Source: Bombyx mori (Eukaryota > Arthropoda > Insecta > Lepidoptera > Bombycidae). From it: 64,000 bases of DNA. This document shows positions 37,401 through 45,100 of this stretch, piece after piece (positions within the stretch are counted from its first letter, which is position 1; each line of letters starts with the position of its first letter). The stretch lies in the NCBI RefSeq assembly GCF_030269925.1, contig NC_085116.1, forward strand, positions 3,968,001 to 4,032,000, given 5' to 3'. Under the pieces are notes generated by a model. That model was given only the letters and a program-made list of their open reading frames with translations, made no database searches and was not told where the DNA came from. The translations under genes and the position numbers were made by a program.

Positions 37401-37483
37401 ATGACCGAGAGCAGGAAGTCGACCTTCTTGCCCCAGGTCTCGCGTTCGCCGACAACACCCGGCGTCGGGGTCTTCAGCGCCAT
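13215..37483 (-). CDS. DAT: Sodium-dependent dopamine transporter (SLC6 family)
   Basis: Eleven coding exons join with matching phases into a 619-residue SLC6 transporter, close to the usual length of about 620-630. It takes up dopamine at the plasma membrane with Na+ and Cl-. TM1 carries [20 protein letters not shown], with Asp33 at the position that binds the amine in monoamine transporters. Extracellular loop 2 has a Cys pair (TNCDNEW, ACRP) and two N-glycosylation sequons (NRT, NTT). TM6 is [20 protein letters not shown]8 ends LTLGLDSS, a sodium-site motif. The tail ends in a short Ser/Thr/Ala-rich stretch. Agreement with Drosophila DAT (fumin), recalled from memory, is very high. The related lepidopteran octopamine transporter is the main alternative. 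Introns range from 204 bp to 11.1 kb and hold most transposons of the window. The first coding exon has an acceptor 32 nt before the ATG, so a non-coding 5' exon lies further right. Confidence 0.93.
13943..14211 (-). CDS. DAT: DAT exon 10 (TM11-TM12)
   Basis: 269 nt, from ACAG|GCACGG to GGAG|GTGAGT, residues 465-554. Contains [13 protein letters not shown] and two hydrophobic segments with [18 protein letters not shown]. Confidence 0.93.
14246..14490 (+). mobile_element. SINE, short form, in DAT intron 9
   Basis: Starts at TACTGGTGGTAGGACC and ends CAAAGCAAT plus an A-run. It fills about 245 of the 320 bp of this intron. Confidence 0.85.
14532..14760 (-). CDS. DAT: DAT exon 9 (TM9-TM10)
   Basis: 229 nt, residues 389-465, from [16 protein letters not shown] to [10 protein letters not shown]. 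Acceptor TTTCCAG, donor TATG|GTTAGT. Confidence 0.94.
15449..15700 (-). mobile_element. SINE, short form, in DAT intron 8
   Basis: T-rich left edge, conserved body (CCACCTTGAGATATGAGTTC), and a right end at the short-form boundary next to exon 8. Confidence 0.8.
15778..16015 (-). CDS. DAT: DAT exon 8 (TM7-TM8)
   Basis: 238 nt, residues 309-388, from [18 protein letters not shown] to [10 protein letters not shown]. Acceptor TTTTACAG, donor TCT|GTAAGT. Confidence 0.95.
16787..16920 (-). mobile_element. LINE 3' tail fragment (family C)
   Basis: T-run, then TTGTAGGCAGACGAGCACAC and CATGGACTTCAGCAATGCCA, matching the ends of the copies at 38219, 39541 and 50776. Confidence 0.75.
17092..17195 (-). 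CDS. DAT: DAT exon 7 (TM6)
   Basis: 104 nt, residues 275-309, [18 protein letters not shown] to NKYHNNVYK. Donor CAA|GTACGT. Confidence 0.95.
17313..17575 (-). mobile_element. GC-rich retroelement 3' tail (family D)
   Basis: T-run, then GGTCAGGAGGAAATCGCCGG, the reverse of the tail at 10980-11000, followed by the shared body. Lies in DAT intron 6. Confidence 0.65.
17850..17975 (+). mobile_element. Decayed Jockey-type LINE tail
   Basis: TGCGAAGCACTGCTCTTGAC, AGGGCCAGTGTTGGC and TTAGGCTACCAGAG ending in an A-run; a degraded Bm1-like copy. Confidence 0.5.
18541..18675 (-). CDS. DAT: DAT exon 6 (TM5 and loop 3)
   Basis: 135 nt, residues 230-274, [20 protein letters not shown] to ITQPQ. Acceptor GTTTCAG, donor CAG|GTAAGC. 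Confidence 0.95.
18880..19018 (-). CDS. DAT: DAT exon 5 (TM4)
   Basis: 139 nt, residues 183-229, with [20 protein letters not shown] and KGISTSGK. The acceptor GTTGTAG lies only 38 bp from the mariner at 19057. Confidence 0.94.
19057..20356 (+). mobile_element. Mariner transposon, D,D37D (mori-like) type
   Basis: A 1,300-bp element flanked by TA. Inverted terminal repeats read GTCAGGTCATAAGTATTGTC on the left and, reversed, GTCAGGTCATAAATTCTGTC on the right. It sits in DAT intron 4, opposite in sense to DAT, and holds one transposase frame with two nonsense codons. Confidence 0.92.
19195..20235 (+). pseudogene. Mariner transposase, two nonsense codons
   Basis: One frame of 347 codons is kept from ATG to TGA... 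the terminal TAA with no frameshift, but TAA stops interrupt it at 19648-19650 and 19966-19968. The N-terminal paired-type helix-turn-helix region ([20 protein letters not shown]) is intact. The first stop directly follows the first catalytic Asp (IIFSD); the second lies after [13 protein letters not shown]. The second Asp (QQD) and third Asp (SPDLNPLD) are separated by 37 residues, giving D,D37D, a pattern I associate with the mori mariner subfamily (Bmmar1-like). A full transposase can no longer be made from this copy. Confidence 0.92.
20668..20777 (-). CDS. DAT: DAT exon 4 (extracellular loop 2)
   Basis: 110 nt, residues 147-183. Contains the sequons NRT and NTT and ends TSAASEYF. Acceptor CTGTAG, donor CAA|GTGAGT. 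This loop is the least conserved part of the protein. Confidence 0.9.
20818..21126. mobile_element. piggyBac-like MITE (TTAA-flanked)
   Basis: TTAA at 20814-20817 and 21127-21130 flank a 309-bp unit. Its ends are CACGTCGAACGC and, reversed, CACGTTGAACGTT. No coding capacity. Lies in DAT intron 3. Confidence 0.65.
21265..21610 (-). mobile_element. Decayed SINE, in pieces
   Basis: CGGCCCACCTGAAGTTAAG at the left and CATTACTGCTTCACGGCAG at the right match the SINE body, separated by about 150 bp of unrelated sequence. Confidence 0.55.
21660..21814 (-). CDS. DAT: DAT exon 3 (TM3)
   Basis: 155 nt, residues 95-146, [18 protein letters not shown] to NTPACRP. Acceptor GTATAG, donor CCG|GTCAGA, a weaker donor than the others. 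Confidence 0.93.
21848..22063 (-). mobile_element. Helitron-like non-autonomous element (216 bp)
   Basis: In the minus sense it runs A|TCTTAGTATAAAAC to GGGTCGCTAG|T. A hairpin stem GCGAC/GTCGC lies just before the CTAG end. These are Helitron hallmarks. Lies in DAT intron 2. Confidence 0.5.
22190..22367 (-). mobile_element. Strongly decayed SINE
   Basis: CCACCTTGAGACATGAACTC and CCCTTCAAACTGGAACGCAT resemble the SINE body. The LINE at 22381 is inserted at its right edge. Confidence 0.45.
22381..23947 (+). mobile_element. 5'-truncated Jockey-type LINE with target duplication
   Basis: The insertion lies between two copies of ACAGCGGTAGAGA (22368-22380 and 23948-23960) and ends CAATCATAAAT plus an A-run. 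The 5' part, including endonuclease and ORF1, is missing. Confidence 0.93.
22385..23695 (+). pseudogene. LINE reverse transcriptase, N-terminally truncated
   Basis: An open frame begins inside the conserved RPISL block of the reverse transcriptase and runs uninterrupted to the stop (ATG at 22400, 431 codons). Motifs in order: [59 protein letters not shown] with the catalytic Asp pair; [18 protein letters not shown]. After them comes the Jockey-type C-terminal region with [18 protein letters not shown]. No stop or frameshift was found, so the insertion is probably young. Without its endonuclease it cannot move on its own. Confidence 0.92.
24117..24408 (-). mobile_element. Helitron-like non-autonomous element (CCGGGTCAGCTAG family)
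   Basis: The minus-sense 3' end reads GCCGGGTCAGCTAG|T with a short GGCA/TGCC hairpin just before it. Same family as 28723-28936. The 5' edge near 24408 is blurred by a GAA/GATA-rich stretch. Confidence 0.5.
25454..25735. mobile_element. Short inverted-repeat element (about 280 bp)
   Basis: Ends in GAAGTGAAACTTCTTTAT on the left and the reversed near-identical sequence on the right (ATAAAGAAGTTTCACTTC). No coding capacity. It contains two sets of internal tandem repeats. Confidence 0.6.
25540..25660. repeat. Exact 60-bp tandem duplication
   Basis: A unit including TTTTTGTATTCATGTCTATG and ATCCTTTTGTTTAAACTTTA occurs twice head to tail with no mismatch seen. Just before it, a unit of about 20 bp (CGTCACATTTTTCGGTTACG) is also repeated. 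Confidence 0.92.
26131..26265 (-). CDS. DAT: DAT exon 2 (TM2)
   Basis: 135 nt, residues 50-95, [20 protein letters not shown] to LVPLFKG. Acceptor GAAACAG, donor CAAAG|GTAAAC. Confidence 0.95.
26670..26908 (+). mobile_element. Jockey-type LINE 3' tail (Bm1-like repeat)
   Basis: CTCCGGTCACCGTCCTCGTC, then TTTCCGATCCGGTGG and TTCTGCGAAGCACGGCTCTT, ending in GGTAGGGAAAATAAAAAAA. Confidence 0.75.
28723..28936 (+). mobile_element. Helitron-like non-autonomous element (214 bp)
   Basis: A|TCTATATATAAATG at the start and GCCGGGTCAGCTAG|T at the end, with a GGCA/TGCC hairpin just inside. Same family as 24117-24408. Confidence 0.55.
29702..29997 (+). mobile_element. Helitron-like non-autonomous element (296 bp)
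   Basis: A|TCTATACTAATATTATAAAG at the start and GGGCAAAAGCTAG|T at the end, with a CGCG...CGCG stem close to the 3' end. A repeat type that I recall as common in moth genomes. Confidence 0.6.
31624..32026 (-). mobile_element. Helitron-like non-autonomous element (403 bp)
   Basis: In the minus sense it runs A|TCTATATATTAATTCGTGAAG to GACCTCTAG|T. A perfect hairpin GTCGAATTTCGAC lies about a dozen bases before CTAG. A sister copy lies at 62102-62502 and a split copy at 61826-62641. Confidence 0.7.
32404..32658. mobile_element. piggyBac-like MITE (TTAA-flanked)
   Basis: TTAA at 32400-32403 and 32659-32662 flank a 255-bp unit with ends CACGTTAACTGC and, reversed, CACGCTGACTGC. No coding capacity. 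Confidence 0.7.
34064..35749 (+). CDS. LRRC74-like leucine-rich repeat protein, intronless
   Basis: A single open frame of 561 residues without introns. I start at ATG 34064 ([13 protein letters not shown]); the frame is open for 14 more codons upstream, but without an ATG. Roughly residues 150-400 hold ribonuclease-inhibitor-type leucine-rich repeats of about 28 residues, for example [35 protein letters not shown] and [11 protein letters not shown]. The start of the repeat region ([34 protein letters not shown]) resembles vertebrate LRRC74A/B. The N-terminus is acidic; the C-terminus ends in a Pro/Glu-rich stretch and a lysine-rich end (GKNKKKP). No signal peptide or membrane segment is seen, so it is probably cytosolic. 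It is nested in DAT intron 1 on the opposite strand. Function unknown; a repeat-mediated binding role is inferred. Confidence 0.88.
   Translation: MSDESKSNDEDVVETETIFVGEPKSSSEDPPMSEWSSLVIVVPEENKKRLLHSKGLYSAGSGELCGKYICLSDSVVPIHPYYNYPAVSDPGLIEAILVPEKPVIYADDGYDLYMALCQEMNLCPVGLFYRNLDNEEITISYYGLNPSGVRPMAMALQYNKSVKRFDLTDNFLNDDASYHLGQMLNSNTTLEELTLVGCRIGASGMFQLGAGLTVNQTLIKLNISRNNIGEEGGIHLANQLLNGAVVRCVNLSNNQLGRQAALALAEAFNFSNKLTHLDLSWNNFFHTPSTVKMLDALSQSTVLEELNLGRNSLEGERIADSIQKIILIPTLKTLDLSNNRFQGEAICSISSNLYRAKKLTTLNLSQNPLAPEDALLVLEKMLKPRVKIENLLLENINVNKQFMSCLSRVMKMKSRKNFTVKYGIVLQNWSVVGPDARELVLLRADYLGKINKRHKKDVALFFLQLNKEFSKPVPVKDITDRIADEKIPIDEGLISELSVLFPGGKSAKTKCVNMQLVCDYLQRLWPERKLPPTPPVEPEPDPEPEPLPPVPVPKGKNKKKP
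37005..37228 (-). mobile_element. SINE, short form, degraded
   Basis: CGCATTACTGCTTCACGGCA and GGCAGGGTGGTGGTATTAAC, ending at CACCAGTAA. Lies in DAT intron 1 just downstream of exon 1. Confidence 0.7.
37336..37483 (-). CDS. DAT: DAT exon 1 (N-terminus and TM1)
   Basis: Starts at ATG 37483 ([20 protein letters not shown]) and holds TM1 with Asp33. Donor GGGG|GTAAGT. The exon extends to about 37515, where the pyrimidine-rich acceptor ...TTATTAG lies, so a further 5' exon is expected. Confidence 0.93.
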
Positions 37484-37671
37484 GTTACTGGCCAACGACA
37501 CGAGGCCGCCACACCCTAATAATTACAGGAAATTAGAATAGAAGAAAAGACTAGGATAGAAGACTAGATAACTAAAAAATCAATAGAAGAAAAAAAATTG
37601 ATGCCATTTTCTATTCGCGCAATTGAGTTAAACCAAACGTGAAGGGAACCAACCTTTTATTCGGCTATAAT

Positions 37672-37870
37672 AATAAACTTGAATTAAAAATTGTGTAAGA
37701 AAACATGATTTTATTGTAAAAAAGCGTGGGGTGCTTTTCAGAATATTATCAAAATAACCCTTCTACTCACATCTGTTCATAAAATATTTATAACTACTGA
37801 TACCATGCACCCCACGTTTTTTTTACAATAAAATCATTTTTTCTTACACTATTTTTAATTCAAATTTATT
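37672..37870. mobile_element. Hairpin MITE (about 200 bp)
   Basis: Arms of about 63 bp: the left arm holds ATTTTATTGTAAAAAAGCGTGGGGTGC and the right arm its reverse complement, with a loop of about 72 bp. It lies upstream of the DAT first coding exon. No coding capacity. Confidence 0.8.
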
Positions 37871-38218
37871 AAAATTTATTTTCTGTTTTTTAGTTTTAGG
37901 ATTTTCTATAAATGCGTATTAATTTTTTAGTTTTTTTTTTTAATTATTAATATTTTTTCATTATTTAGTTGAATTTCAAATTTCTCAATATATTTTTTTT
38001 AATATTGAATTGTCATGCGTCCTTAATAAGTATTCTGAATTTCCAGTTAATCCGAAGTTTTGAAGGGGGTCAAAATCATGTTCAAAGATTCCATACATAC
38101 TAAAATACATACGTCTGAAGCTAATAAAAGCGTATTAAATTAGCGACATGGATTGTTTTGCACAATTGATAATACACGAAATATAACAAACCTTTCACAG
38201 CTATATATATATATATAT

Positions 38219-38400
38219 ATTTTTTTTTTATTGCCTTTGTAGGCAGACGGGCATACGGCCCACCTGATGGTGAGTGGTTACCGTCGCCCATGGACTTCAG
38301 CAATGCCAGGGGCAGAGCCAAGCCGCTGCCTACCGCTTAATACTCTCCATAAGCCTCGTTTGAAGAAGGACATGTCATAGCGCTCGGGAAACACCGTATA
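38219..38400 (-). mobile_element. LINE 3' tail (family C)
   Basis: T-run, GCAGACGGGCATACGGCCCA and GAAGAAGGACATGTCATAGC, breaking off at the ACACCGT of the coding part. Confidence 0.8.
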
Positions 38401-39540
38401 TCTTCTTTGAATGGTAATTTGAAATCGATTCTTGGCGGGTATCCTTATAAAATATTTGTAAATACGCAGACGACCTCTATGTCCCACCTGCTAATGATTC
38501 CGTGAGCCCATAGACCTTTGCACACCTTGACACATTAGGTGGTGTTTGCATTGCATTGCGTTATCTCACCCTCCCACGATTTTTCACTCATGATACGAGA
38601 ATATATTTCGAAGAGAACGAAAATAATTAAAATTCACAAACGGTATCGCTTAATCTTCAACAAGAGTAATCATGGGCTGTGAAATCGTGAATCTGAAGTA
38701 GGTATGTTCCGACACCAAAACTCTACGCTTAATGAAATGACAAAAGTTCGCACGTCTGATAACGGACACTCTTGAACTGACAACCAGGATTTTCACGATA
38801 GGGTTGGCACTGGTCTTATTTTATGTCAGCAGTATTTGATTTTTAATCTATTTTTTTTAATATTATAATTATTGTGAATCAAAGTCACTTTTTGATTTAA
38901 AAAGAAGTAATTTTGTACGATTTGGATCTATACTATGTTGATCACCTATCCCTAATGCTAGTAAAGATTCAAGTTATGAGGTATTCAGTTTTTTTGAATA
39001 CTATTATCCTTAAAAAGGTGTGATAATTATCATTAGCTTTATTTATTTTTCTTTAAGAGTTTTCTTAAAATAAGATATAATTTTCTTAAAAGATCTATAG
39101 AGAAATCTATTCATTAGTTATCATATTGATTAGTTACTCTATTGATTAGTTATTAATTAAGATTCACATTTAATAACGTTTAAAAATAGTGTAAGGCGCT
39201 CGGAGTCACCCCTACACGTCCGACGTTGAATGTTCTTGGAGTGGGTGTCATGTTCAGCGGCCAGTGATTTCATGCGAAAAATCTCCATGTCACCGCGCAG
39301 ACACCACTAGTCAACAAATTGGATTATCGAGTACATATGAATATCGCAGTTGGTTTTAGAAAATTTTGTTTTATTCTCAAAGAGAATATATTTATTTATG
39401 ATGCGTGAAAATAAAAGTAACGTATCGATGTTATGTAAAAGGAACATAAAATATGTTTCGTTTTAGAGAAAAATTCGGTTGTCAATTTGTGTTCAATCCG
39501 GACGTTCCCTCTTCGAGGAAGTCGTTCGTGAACATATTTA

Positions 39541-39888
39541 AGGTGAGGAATTATTCGAGATGATACCGGCATCTCGTTTTTACCATCGCACCGCCCGCCA
39601 CCGGAGTAGAGTTCATCCATTCTACCTGGAGCCACTGCGGTCATCCACAGTGCGTTTCCAGAGGTCTTTTTTGCCACGTACCATCCGGCTATGGAATGAG
39701 CTCCCCTCCACGGTGTTTCCCGAGCGCTATGACATGTCCTTCTTCAAACGAGGCTTGTGGAGAGTATTAAGCGGTAGGCAGCGGCTTGGCTCTGCCCCTG
39801 GCATTGCTGAAGTCCATGGGCACCGGTAACCACTCACCATCAGGTGGGCCGTATATGCTCGTCTGCCTACAAGGGCAATAAAAAAAAA
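39541..39888 (+). mobile_element. 5'-truncated LINE with C-terminal ORF2 piece (family C)
   Basis: Encodes EELFEMIPASRFYHRTAR, then RSFLPRTIRLWNELPS and DMSFFKRGLWRVL, a C-terminal motif set typical of non-LTR ORF2 proteins. The frame runs to a stop at 39829 and is followed by GGGCAATAAAAAAAAA. Confidence 0.85.
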
Positions 39889-40400
39889 GTAAGTATTTCC
39901 TTAAAAAATGGGTACTAGTGCTGTAAATATTAAAACAGCAGTAATACCTTGATCCTTGTATTGTACTGTTTGTTTCCCAAATAAATCTCGTATAAATCTA
40001 TATCTATATTGCACATCGTTGTGCAAAGGCAAAATCTTTCAGAATAACCCACCTTTCTCGATATAGCTAAATGGAGTGAACAAATCTTGAAACATAGGTT
40101 TAAAATACGCCATTTCCAATAACAACATGCATTGTCGACTACAAGTAAGAGGCTGTATTATATTTTGAGATAAAAACGCGTACCTACATTCGTGAATGAA
40201 TCTGCTTTGATTTGTGACACTGATATATCACCAAGAACCTTACCTGTGCCTCATTGTATAGTTAGTTACATGCATACATCTAAAACCTCAAAATCTTAGT
40301 TTTAGCCATAAAAACTCATTTTCGTTAAATTTACTAATTAATGTTTTCTTGGTCCAAGAAAGTGACAAGGTTGAAAATGTTGTTGCGAACTGAGTTTTGG

Positions 40401-40484
40401 GTTCCTCGTAGCCTAAAGGATAAGGATCCGTGTCTGCTTGTATCCAACGATGCGAGTGTGCCGCTGTTCAAATCTTATAGGCAG
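40401..40484 (+). mobile_element. tRNA-like SINE head, isolated
   Basis: TCGTAGCCTAAAGGATAAGG and CGCTGTTCAAATCTTATAG resemble the A and B boxes of a tRNA-derived SINE promoter. The body does not follow. Confidence 0.5.
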
Positions 40485-40544
40485 TTTTTATTTTATTTTA
40501 GGCCAACATGTTCATAATACGTGCTCATGAAGGTATTGGTCCTG

Positions 40545-40652
40545 CTAGGGTTAGTGCTAGCAACTCCTCTCGGGTCGGGTCTGGTGATCTCACCTACCAT
40601 CCGCGCGTGGTTGGAATAACCCCTTAGGCTACCAAAGATTAGTTAGGAAAAA
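40545..40652 (+). mobile_element. Decayed Jockey-type LINE tail
   Basis: CTGCTAGGGTTAGTGCTAGC, then TTAGGCTACCAAAG and an A-run. Confidence 0.5.
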
Positions 40653-40872
40653 ATGAACTGCTTTTACCCACTATTCCCGCGTTTCTTTGCTCTTTGTCTG
40701 GGTGTTTATTACGTATACATAATACATACAGATATAATACTTGAACTTACGTATGGACGTCAGTCTTGTCATTATACAGGGAATCTCAATTCGGGACCAG
40801 GTGACCATATCAGTAATCAATCAATTATTTTTAATTAAATAATATTTCCGATGTACTCAATTAATTACTGTA

Positions 40873-41188
40873 CTTTTTTTTCCTACCTATTCTAGTAACC
40901 TCGAGGGGTTATTCTAGATTCGCCGAGCTTGTAGGTGAGCTCACGGGGCTTAAACCTGACGACGTCGATAACACGAACCCTAGCAAGAGCCGTGCTTCGC
41001 AGAATCTACCACCGGATCGGAAACGCGGCCCACTGAGAAGAACCGGCGAGAAACTCAGTGGGCTGTGTCTGTAAGTTAATTTACCCGTCGAGCCCTTCGT
41101 CGCAAGCGACGGGTTCGATGAGAACGATGGCCGGTGCTTGAGGTACCTAAAAGCACCGTTAGTGGATTGGGAGGATCCGAAATGACGT
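40873..41188 (-). mobile_element. Jockey-type LINE 3' tail (Bm1-like) with ORF end
   Basis: T-run, CTACCACCGGATCGGAAACG and GAGAAACTCAGTGGGCTGTG. In the minus sense the far end translates as part of an ORF2 C-terminus (HVISDPPNPLTVLLGTSS). Confidence 0.8.
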
Positions 41189-41274
41189 GTATTGTATTAT
41201 ATTATATCGTGTATTCCAAATTTTGGGTTCAGTACAAATTTTTGTAAATGAATACTTTCCTTGTTTTTCTCTTT

Positions 41275-41700
41275 CTTTGTTGATTGGTGGCCGAATCTAC
41301 CAGATGTTCGCGTTGAGGGGATTAGTCGGACACCAACTCCCCAAAAATCACCCGAACATACGAGCCCCCTTTTTTTCTGGGTTGGGAGCCGAACATCCAA
41401 CGAGGTCCCTGAGCCTAGGGGGCACAAGTGGTATGTGGGACTGGACGATCCACAGATTTTAGGAGAAGACCGCGGGCCCAAGTACGGTATTTAGGGTCCT
41501 ACCTACTTAACGGTTTCCCAGCACTCTAGCTCAAGCGTCTGATTTCTCCCAAGGTACCTGAATCCGAGCGGGGTAAGGGGGTTACTGCGGTCAACACTGC
41601 AACCAAACACGCGGATCACCTCAAGGACACTCGGCCGACGGAACCTTCGAGGCGATCAACCGAAATAAGTTCCTAACCCAGCTTAACAACTTCCACGATG
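41275..41700. other. GC-rich block of unknown origin
   Basis: Clearly richer in GC than its surroundings and bordered on the left by a LINE tail. Open frames on both strands are short (70-95 codons), overlap, and show no domain. It ends near AATAAATATAATTATG. Possibly a piece of an unidentified retroelement. Confidence 0.35.
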
Positions 41701-42090
41701 AATAAATATAATTATGTAATAAAACTAGTCCACAAGTTTCATAGAATACTTACCGTATTACTATTAAGCATATTTTTCAAGCGATTCGAGTCGTATTGAG
41801 ATTTCAAACTTGGAATTTGAAGAATAGGCATTGAAAAATTACATCACTATCTCTCTAAATGTTCCTAAATAAGCCACGTAAACGAGAAATGGAGTGTGGA
41901 CTGAAAACCCTACGTAAAACTTCTAAGTTGACTTTTCGCATTCCTTTGATGTTATCCCTCAAACTTCTTGATTCAACGTCTCTAAGCTTGTTTTTTTTTG
42001 TATTTTGTAATAGACACTTGAAACGTACATAATTCCGATTACCCGGTAATAGTAAAAGTTCTTTATAGCTTAAAAAATTAGTATACAGGG

Positions 42091-42190
42091 TACTTACTTG
42101 CGGGTCGGCGGGCGGAGATGCGGCGCCATGTCCGCGCGGCGCGGTGCCCGAGAGCGAGTGTCGTGTCGCGGTGTCTTTCCTCAGTCGAGA
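42091..42190 (-). other. Candidate 5' non-coding exon of DAT
   Basis: A small CpG-rich island (GTCCGCGCGGCGCGGTGC) followed, in the minus sense, by the good donor CCGCAA|GTAAGTACC. An ATG inside it (MAPHLRPPTR) would be in the wrong phase for DAT exon 1, so a non-coding leader is more likely. It could also belong to something else. Confidence 0.35.
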
Positions 42191-45100
42191 GGGCGGCCCT
42201 CGACTTCAGGCCACTCCCAGCGAGATATGCGCATTACAACAAAAAGTTCTCCGAGAACATTCTAGACTTCCACTCAGCTAGCTATGTGTAGTAGCTTCAT
42301 GTCATATAAAAATCAATAAGATGGGAATGGTCTTCCATATTTTTTTTCAAATTACTTACGTTTGAGTGTACGTTTGAGCATAATGGCTATCGACATTGCC
42401 TAACTAGTTTAAGCTTTAAACTAGCTAACCGTTAACTAGCTAGCTCAATTGGCGACCACTGTATGACGATCATATTTTATGAGTTAGAACATATCCAACA
42501 CGTATTGTAGTGTGACAATATATTAAAAATTTCACATTTTTTTAACCTATTTAACAAAAATTTAAAATTAACACGGCAAGAGGATAAGCAAGCTTATCGT
42601 TTTAGGATATTTGTATAGATCACGTGCTCTTCGACGTCACTGAAGACTAATGATCCCACGCGTCTGATAATTTTTAAATGTTTTCTGTTATAAGTACAGG
42701 CTCAAATGGGCCAAGGGCCAAGCAAGGGTACGAGTTGCCATTGTCATTTTGTATTGTACCTAGTATATTTAAAGAAATTGAAAATAACAACAATTTGATG
42801 TGATGAACTATTGGGTTGCATCATCCCCGCAAAGTAATTGTGAATTTTATCAACACTCAGGCATCGTTTGAAAAGCGCGTAAATTGACATTAAGGATCTT
42901 CTTCCGTTGCTGCAAAATGGAAACCACTTAACAAAGTTAATCGGTATGTAACCAGGGACGTCTTAAATCAGGCTGGGGCCCTTGGGCACACAAGAATTTG
43001 AGGCCCTTTTGGAAAGTAAAAAAGCGAATTATAATAACATTTTTTTACTGAGTATGACCATTTATTATAGGTAATCAAATACAGTATGATATAATGTGTC
43101 ATTAATGATATTAGAATGCTGCTGGTTTTTTGGTTACGATTACGATAACGGAAACCGTTATCATGATCGCTAGATGGTGTACTTAGTAAATTAGGTAGGG
43201 ATGCGTTCGGAAATATTATTAATTAGTACAGTTGAAATAGGCGCAGTCATGGATATACTGGCGTTGTATATGCCTTGTAAATACCTTCTGATAAGATTAC
43301 TGATTTGTGAAAAAAGTGTAATGTGCCCAACAAAAATGTTTTGAGAATAAATGTGTGAGAGAAATTGTCGGTCCTTCGGGGCCCCGTGTGCCCTTATGGT
43401 AAAGACGGTATTGTATGTAACATCACTTGTTTCCACGTAGAGTGAAGAGTGTATATATCGTCATTTAAAACAACAAATACGTATTTTTATTCTCAGTCTT
43501 TGTGTGTAATTTCACAGTTACCGAATCTCATCCTATTAAGGTAGGTATTAGAAAACGTAGTGATGACCTTCGAATACTCCGGGTACGAACGATATGTGTA
43601 GTTTGGTGATAAGTGTTATAATGTTACTGGTAACCACCACTAACATTATAACAAGCTATTCTATTCTATATTGCACTATTCTATTCCCGCAAAGTAATTG
43701 TGTACCTATTCAGGTCTGAAGTGCAGCATAAATGTCATACAATATAATTGATTTTTTATTATATTAGATCATGACTCAACTATATTAGTCGCATTAAAGT
43801 TGTTGAATTTCAGAGGCTTTTTGTATCATACACTTATAAATGTTGTTTCATTGACATTGTAAGATCTCACCAGAGCTGGTCCACCCACTCTTTTAAGTTC
43901 AATTTGCTCTTTAAGTCTTATAAAGAGCGTTTTGAAAAGTTAAATATGAAACAGTGCTTAAGAAGCGCAGTACATTTAAAATATAATTAATTATTATTAA
44001 ATAATACCTATCTAGAGACTGATGTGATGTCAAGAAGCAAGCGAAAGACAGGGTCAAATGGAGATAACTTGTGAGGGCCCTATGTATCAGTGGGGTATCC
44101 TAGGACTACAACAACAACAATATCTATGGAGTCCACTTTCTACTCAATGGAAAGAACAATAACGTAATGAAACCTACTACTGTCATAGAATACTGGATGC
44201 ACGACGAATTGACTGACCAGGAATCAGCAGCAACAAGGTGGACAGAATTGCGACCCGTTCATCATGATCATCGTCTGCCCATAGTGGAAGCCTGCTGGAC
44301 ACATGCCTCTCCGGTTCTTCTCGTCCATTTCTTGCCACCCACCCAGCGATCCGTTACTATCCTACAGTTATTAGACGAACTAACTATTGAACTCTAAGAT
44401 CCTCTGCTCCTAACTTGAAACAAGAACTAATTTCAAAACGCCCAGTCTGTGACTAAATGATTCTATAAAGTAATTATTTCGTACTCGCAATAAATAATAA
44501 GATAAGTACATTACTTGGATAAATCGATGGTACTGGGCGTATCGCGGCGCGGTGGGAGGAGCAAGCCACGCCTCCCTGTCACCTCGCGAAGTGGCGCACT
44601 TACTAAAGTGCTGACGTAACCAGGACTCGTATTTAACCGACTTCGAAGAAGAAATGGTTTGATGGACTGACTTCGTTTGAGGAAGCGTTTTGAGTCCAAG
44701 CCTTGTGGTCTGTATACATCATTATCCGTCAATTTCAATGCATTTGAGATTTCGACTTCATGACCTAACAGAATCGCAAAATATCACTCACTTGCTGCAA
44801 TACGTCCTTTTCTAATTTAGAAACGATCGAGCGGTACTTGGCCTCATCGGTGAGTTTCTGCGACTCAAGTATTGCGTCAGCTTACACAAACCCATAATTT
44901 TGGTATACCTATCACACCAAAAATCCGGTATTGTTGAGGAGACTGTAATAACTGCTACTAATAGCTGGAGTCATCGTGCGGTCCTCTCGTAGAAACTCCG
45001 TCTGTAGCCATCTTCGGTAATTCTTCTCCGTTGCCTTGTTTTGTTACGTGCTTAAAGAGTCACCAATGTGCCAGACGTGGCAATGTTGTCATATCAAGTC

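Noticed and set aside
13215..37483. Octopamine or serotonin transporter instead of DAT
   Set aside because: Sequence from TM1 to TM8 agrees much better with insect DAT as I remember it. The octopamine transporter is not fully excluded without a tree.
39560..39829. 89-codon open frame, repeated at 50836-51171
   Set aside because: Both are C-terminal ORF2 pieces of the same LINE family, followed by its 3' tail.
41187..41494. Overlapping open frames on both strands
   Set aside because: No domain, conflicting frames, no splice context; probably chance frames in a GC-rich repeat.
42128..42132. ATG in the GC-rich exon candidate as the DAT start
   Set aside because: The exon would end two bases into a codon while DAT exon 1 needs one base, so the frame does not join.
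42403..42445. Palindromic CTAG-rich stretch
   Set aside because: The stem is only about 8 bp in AT-rich DNA; too short to mean much.
44167..44397. 76-codon open frame
   Set aside because: No recognised motif and no supporting splice sites or repeats; not called.
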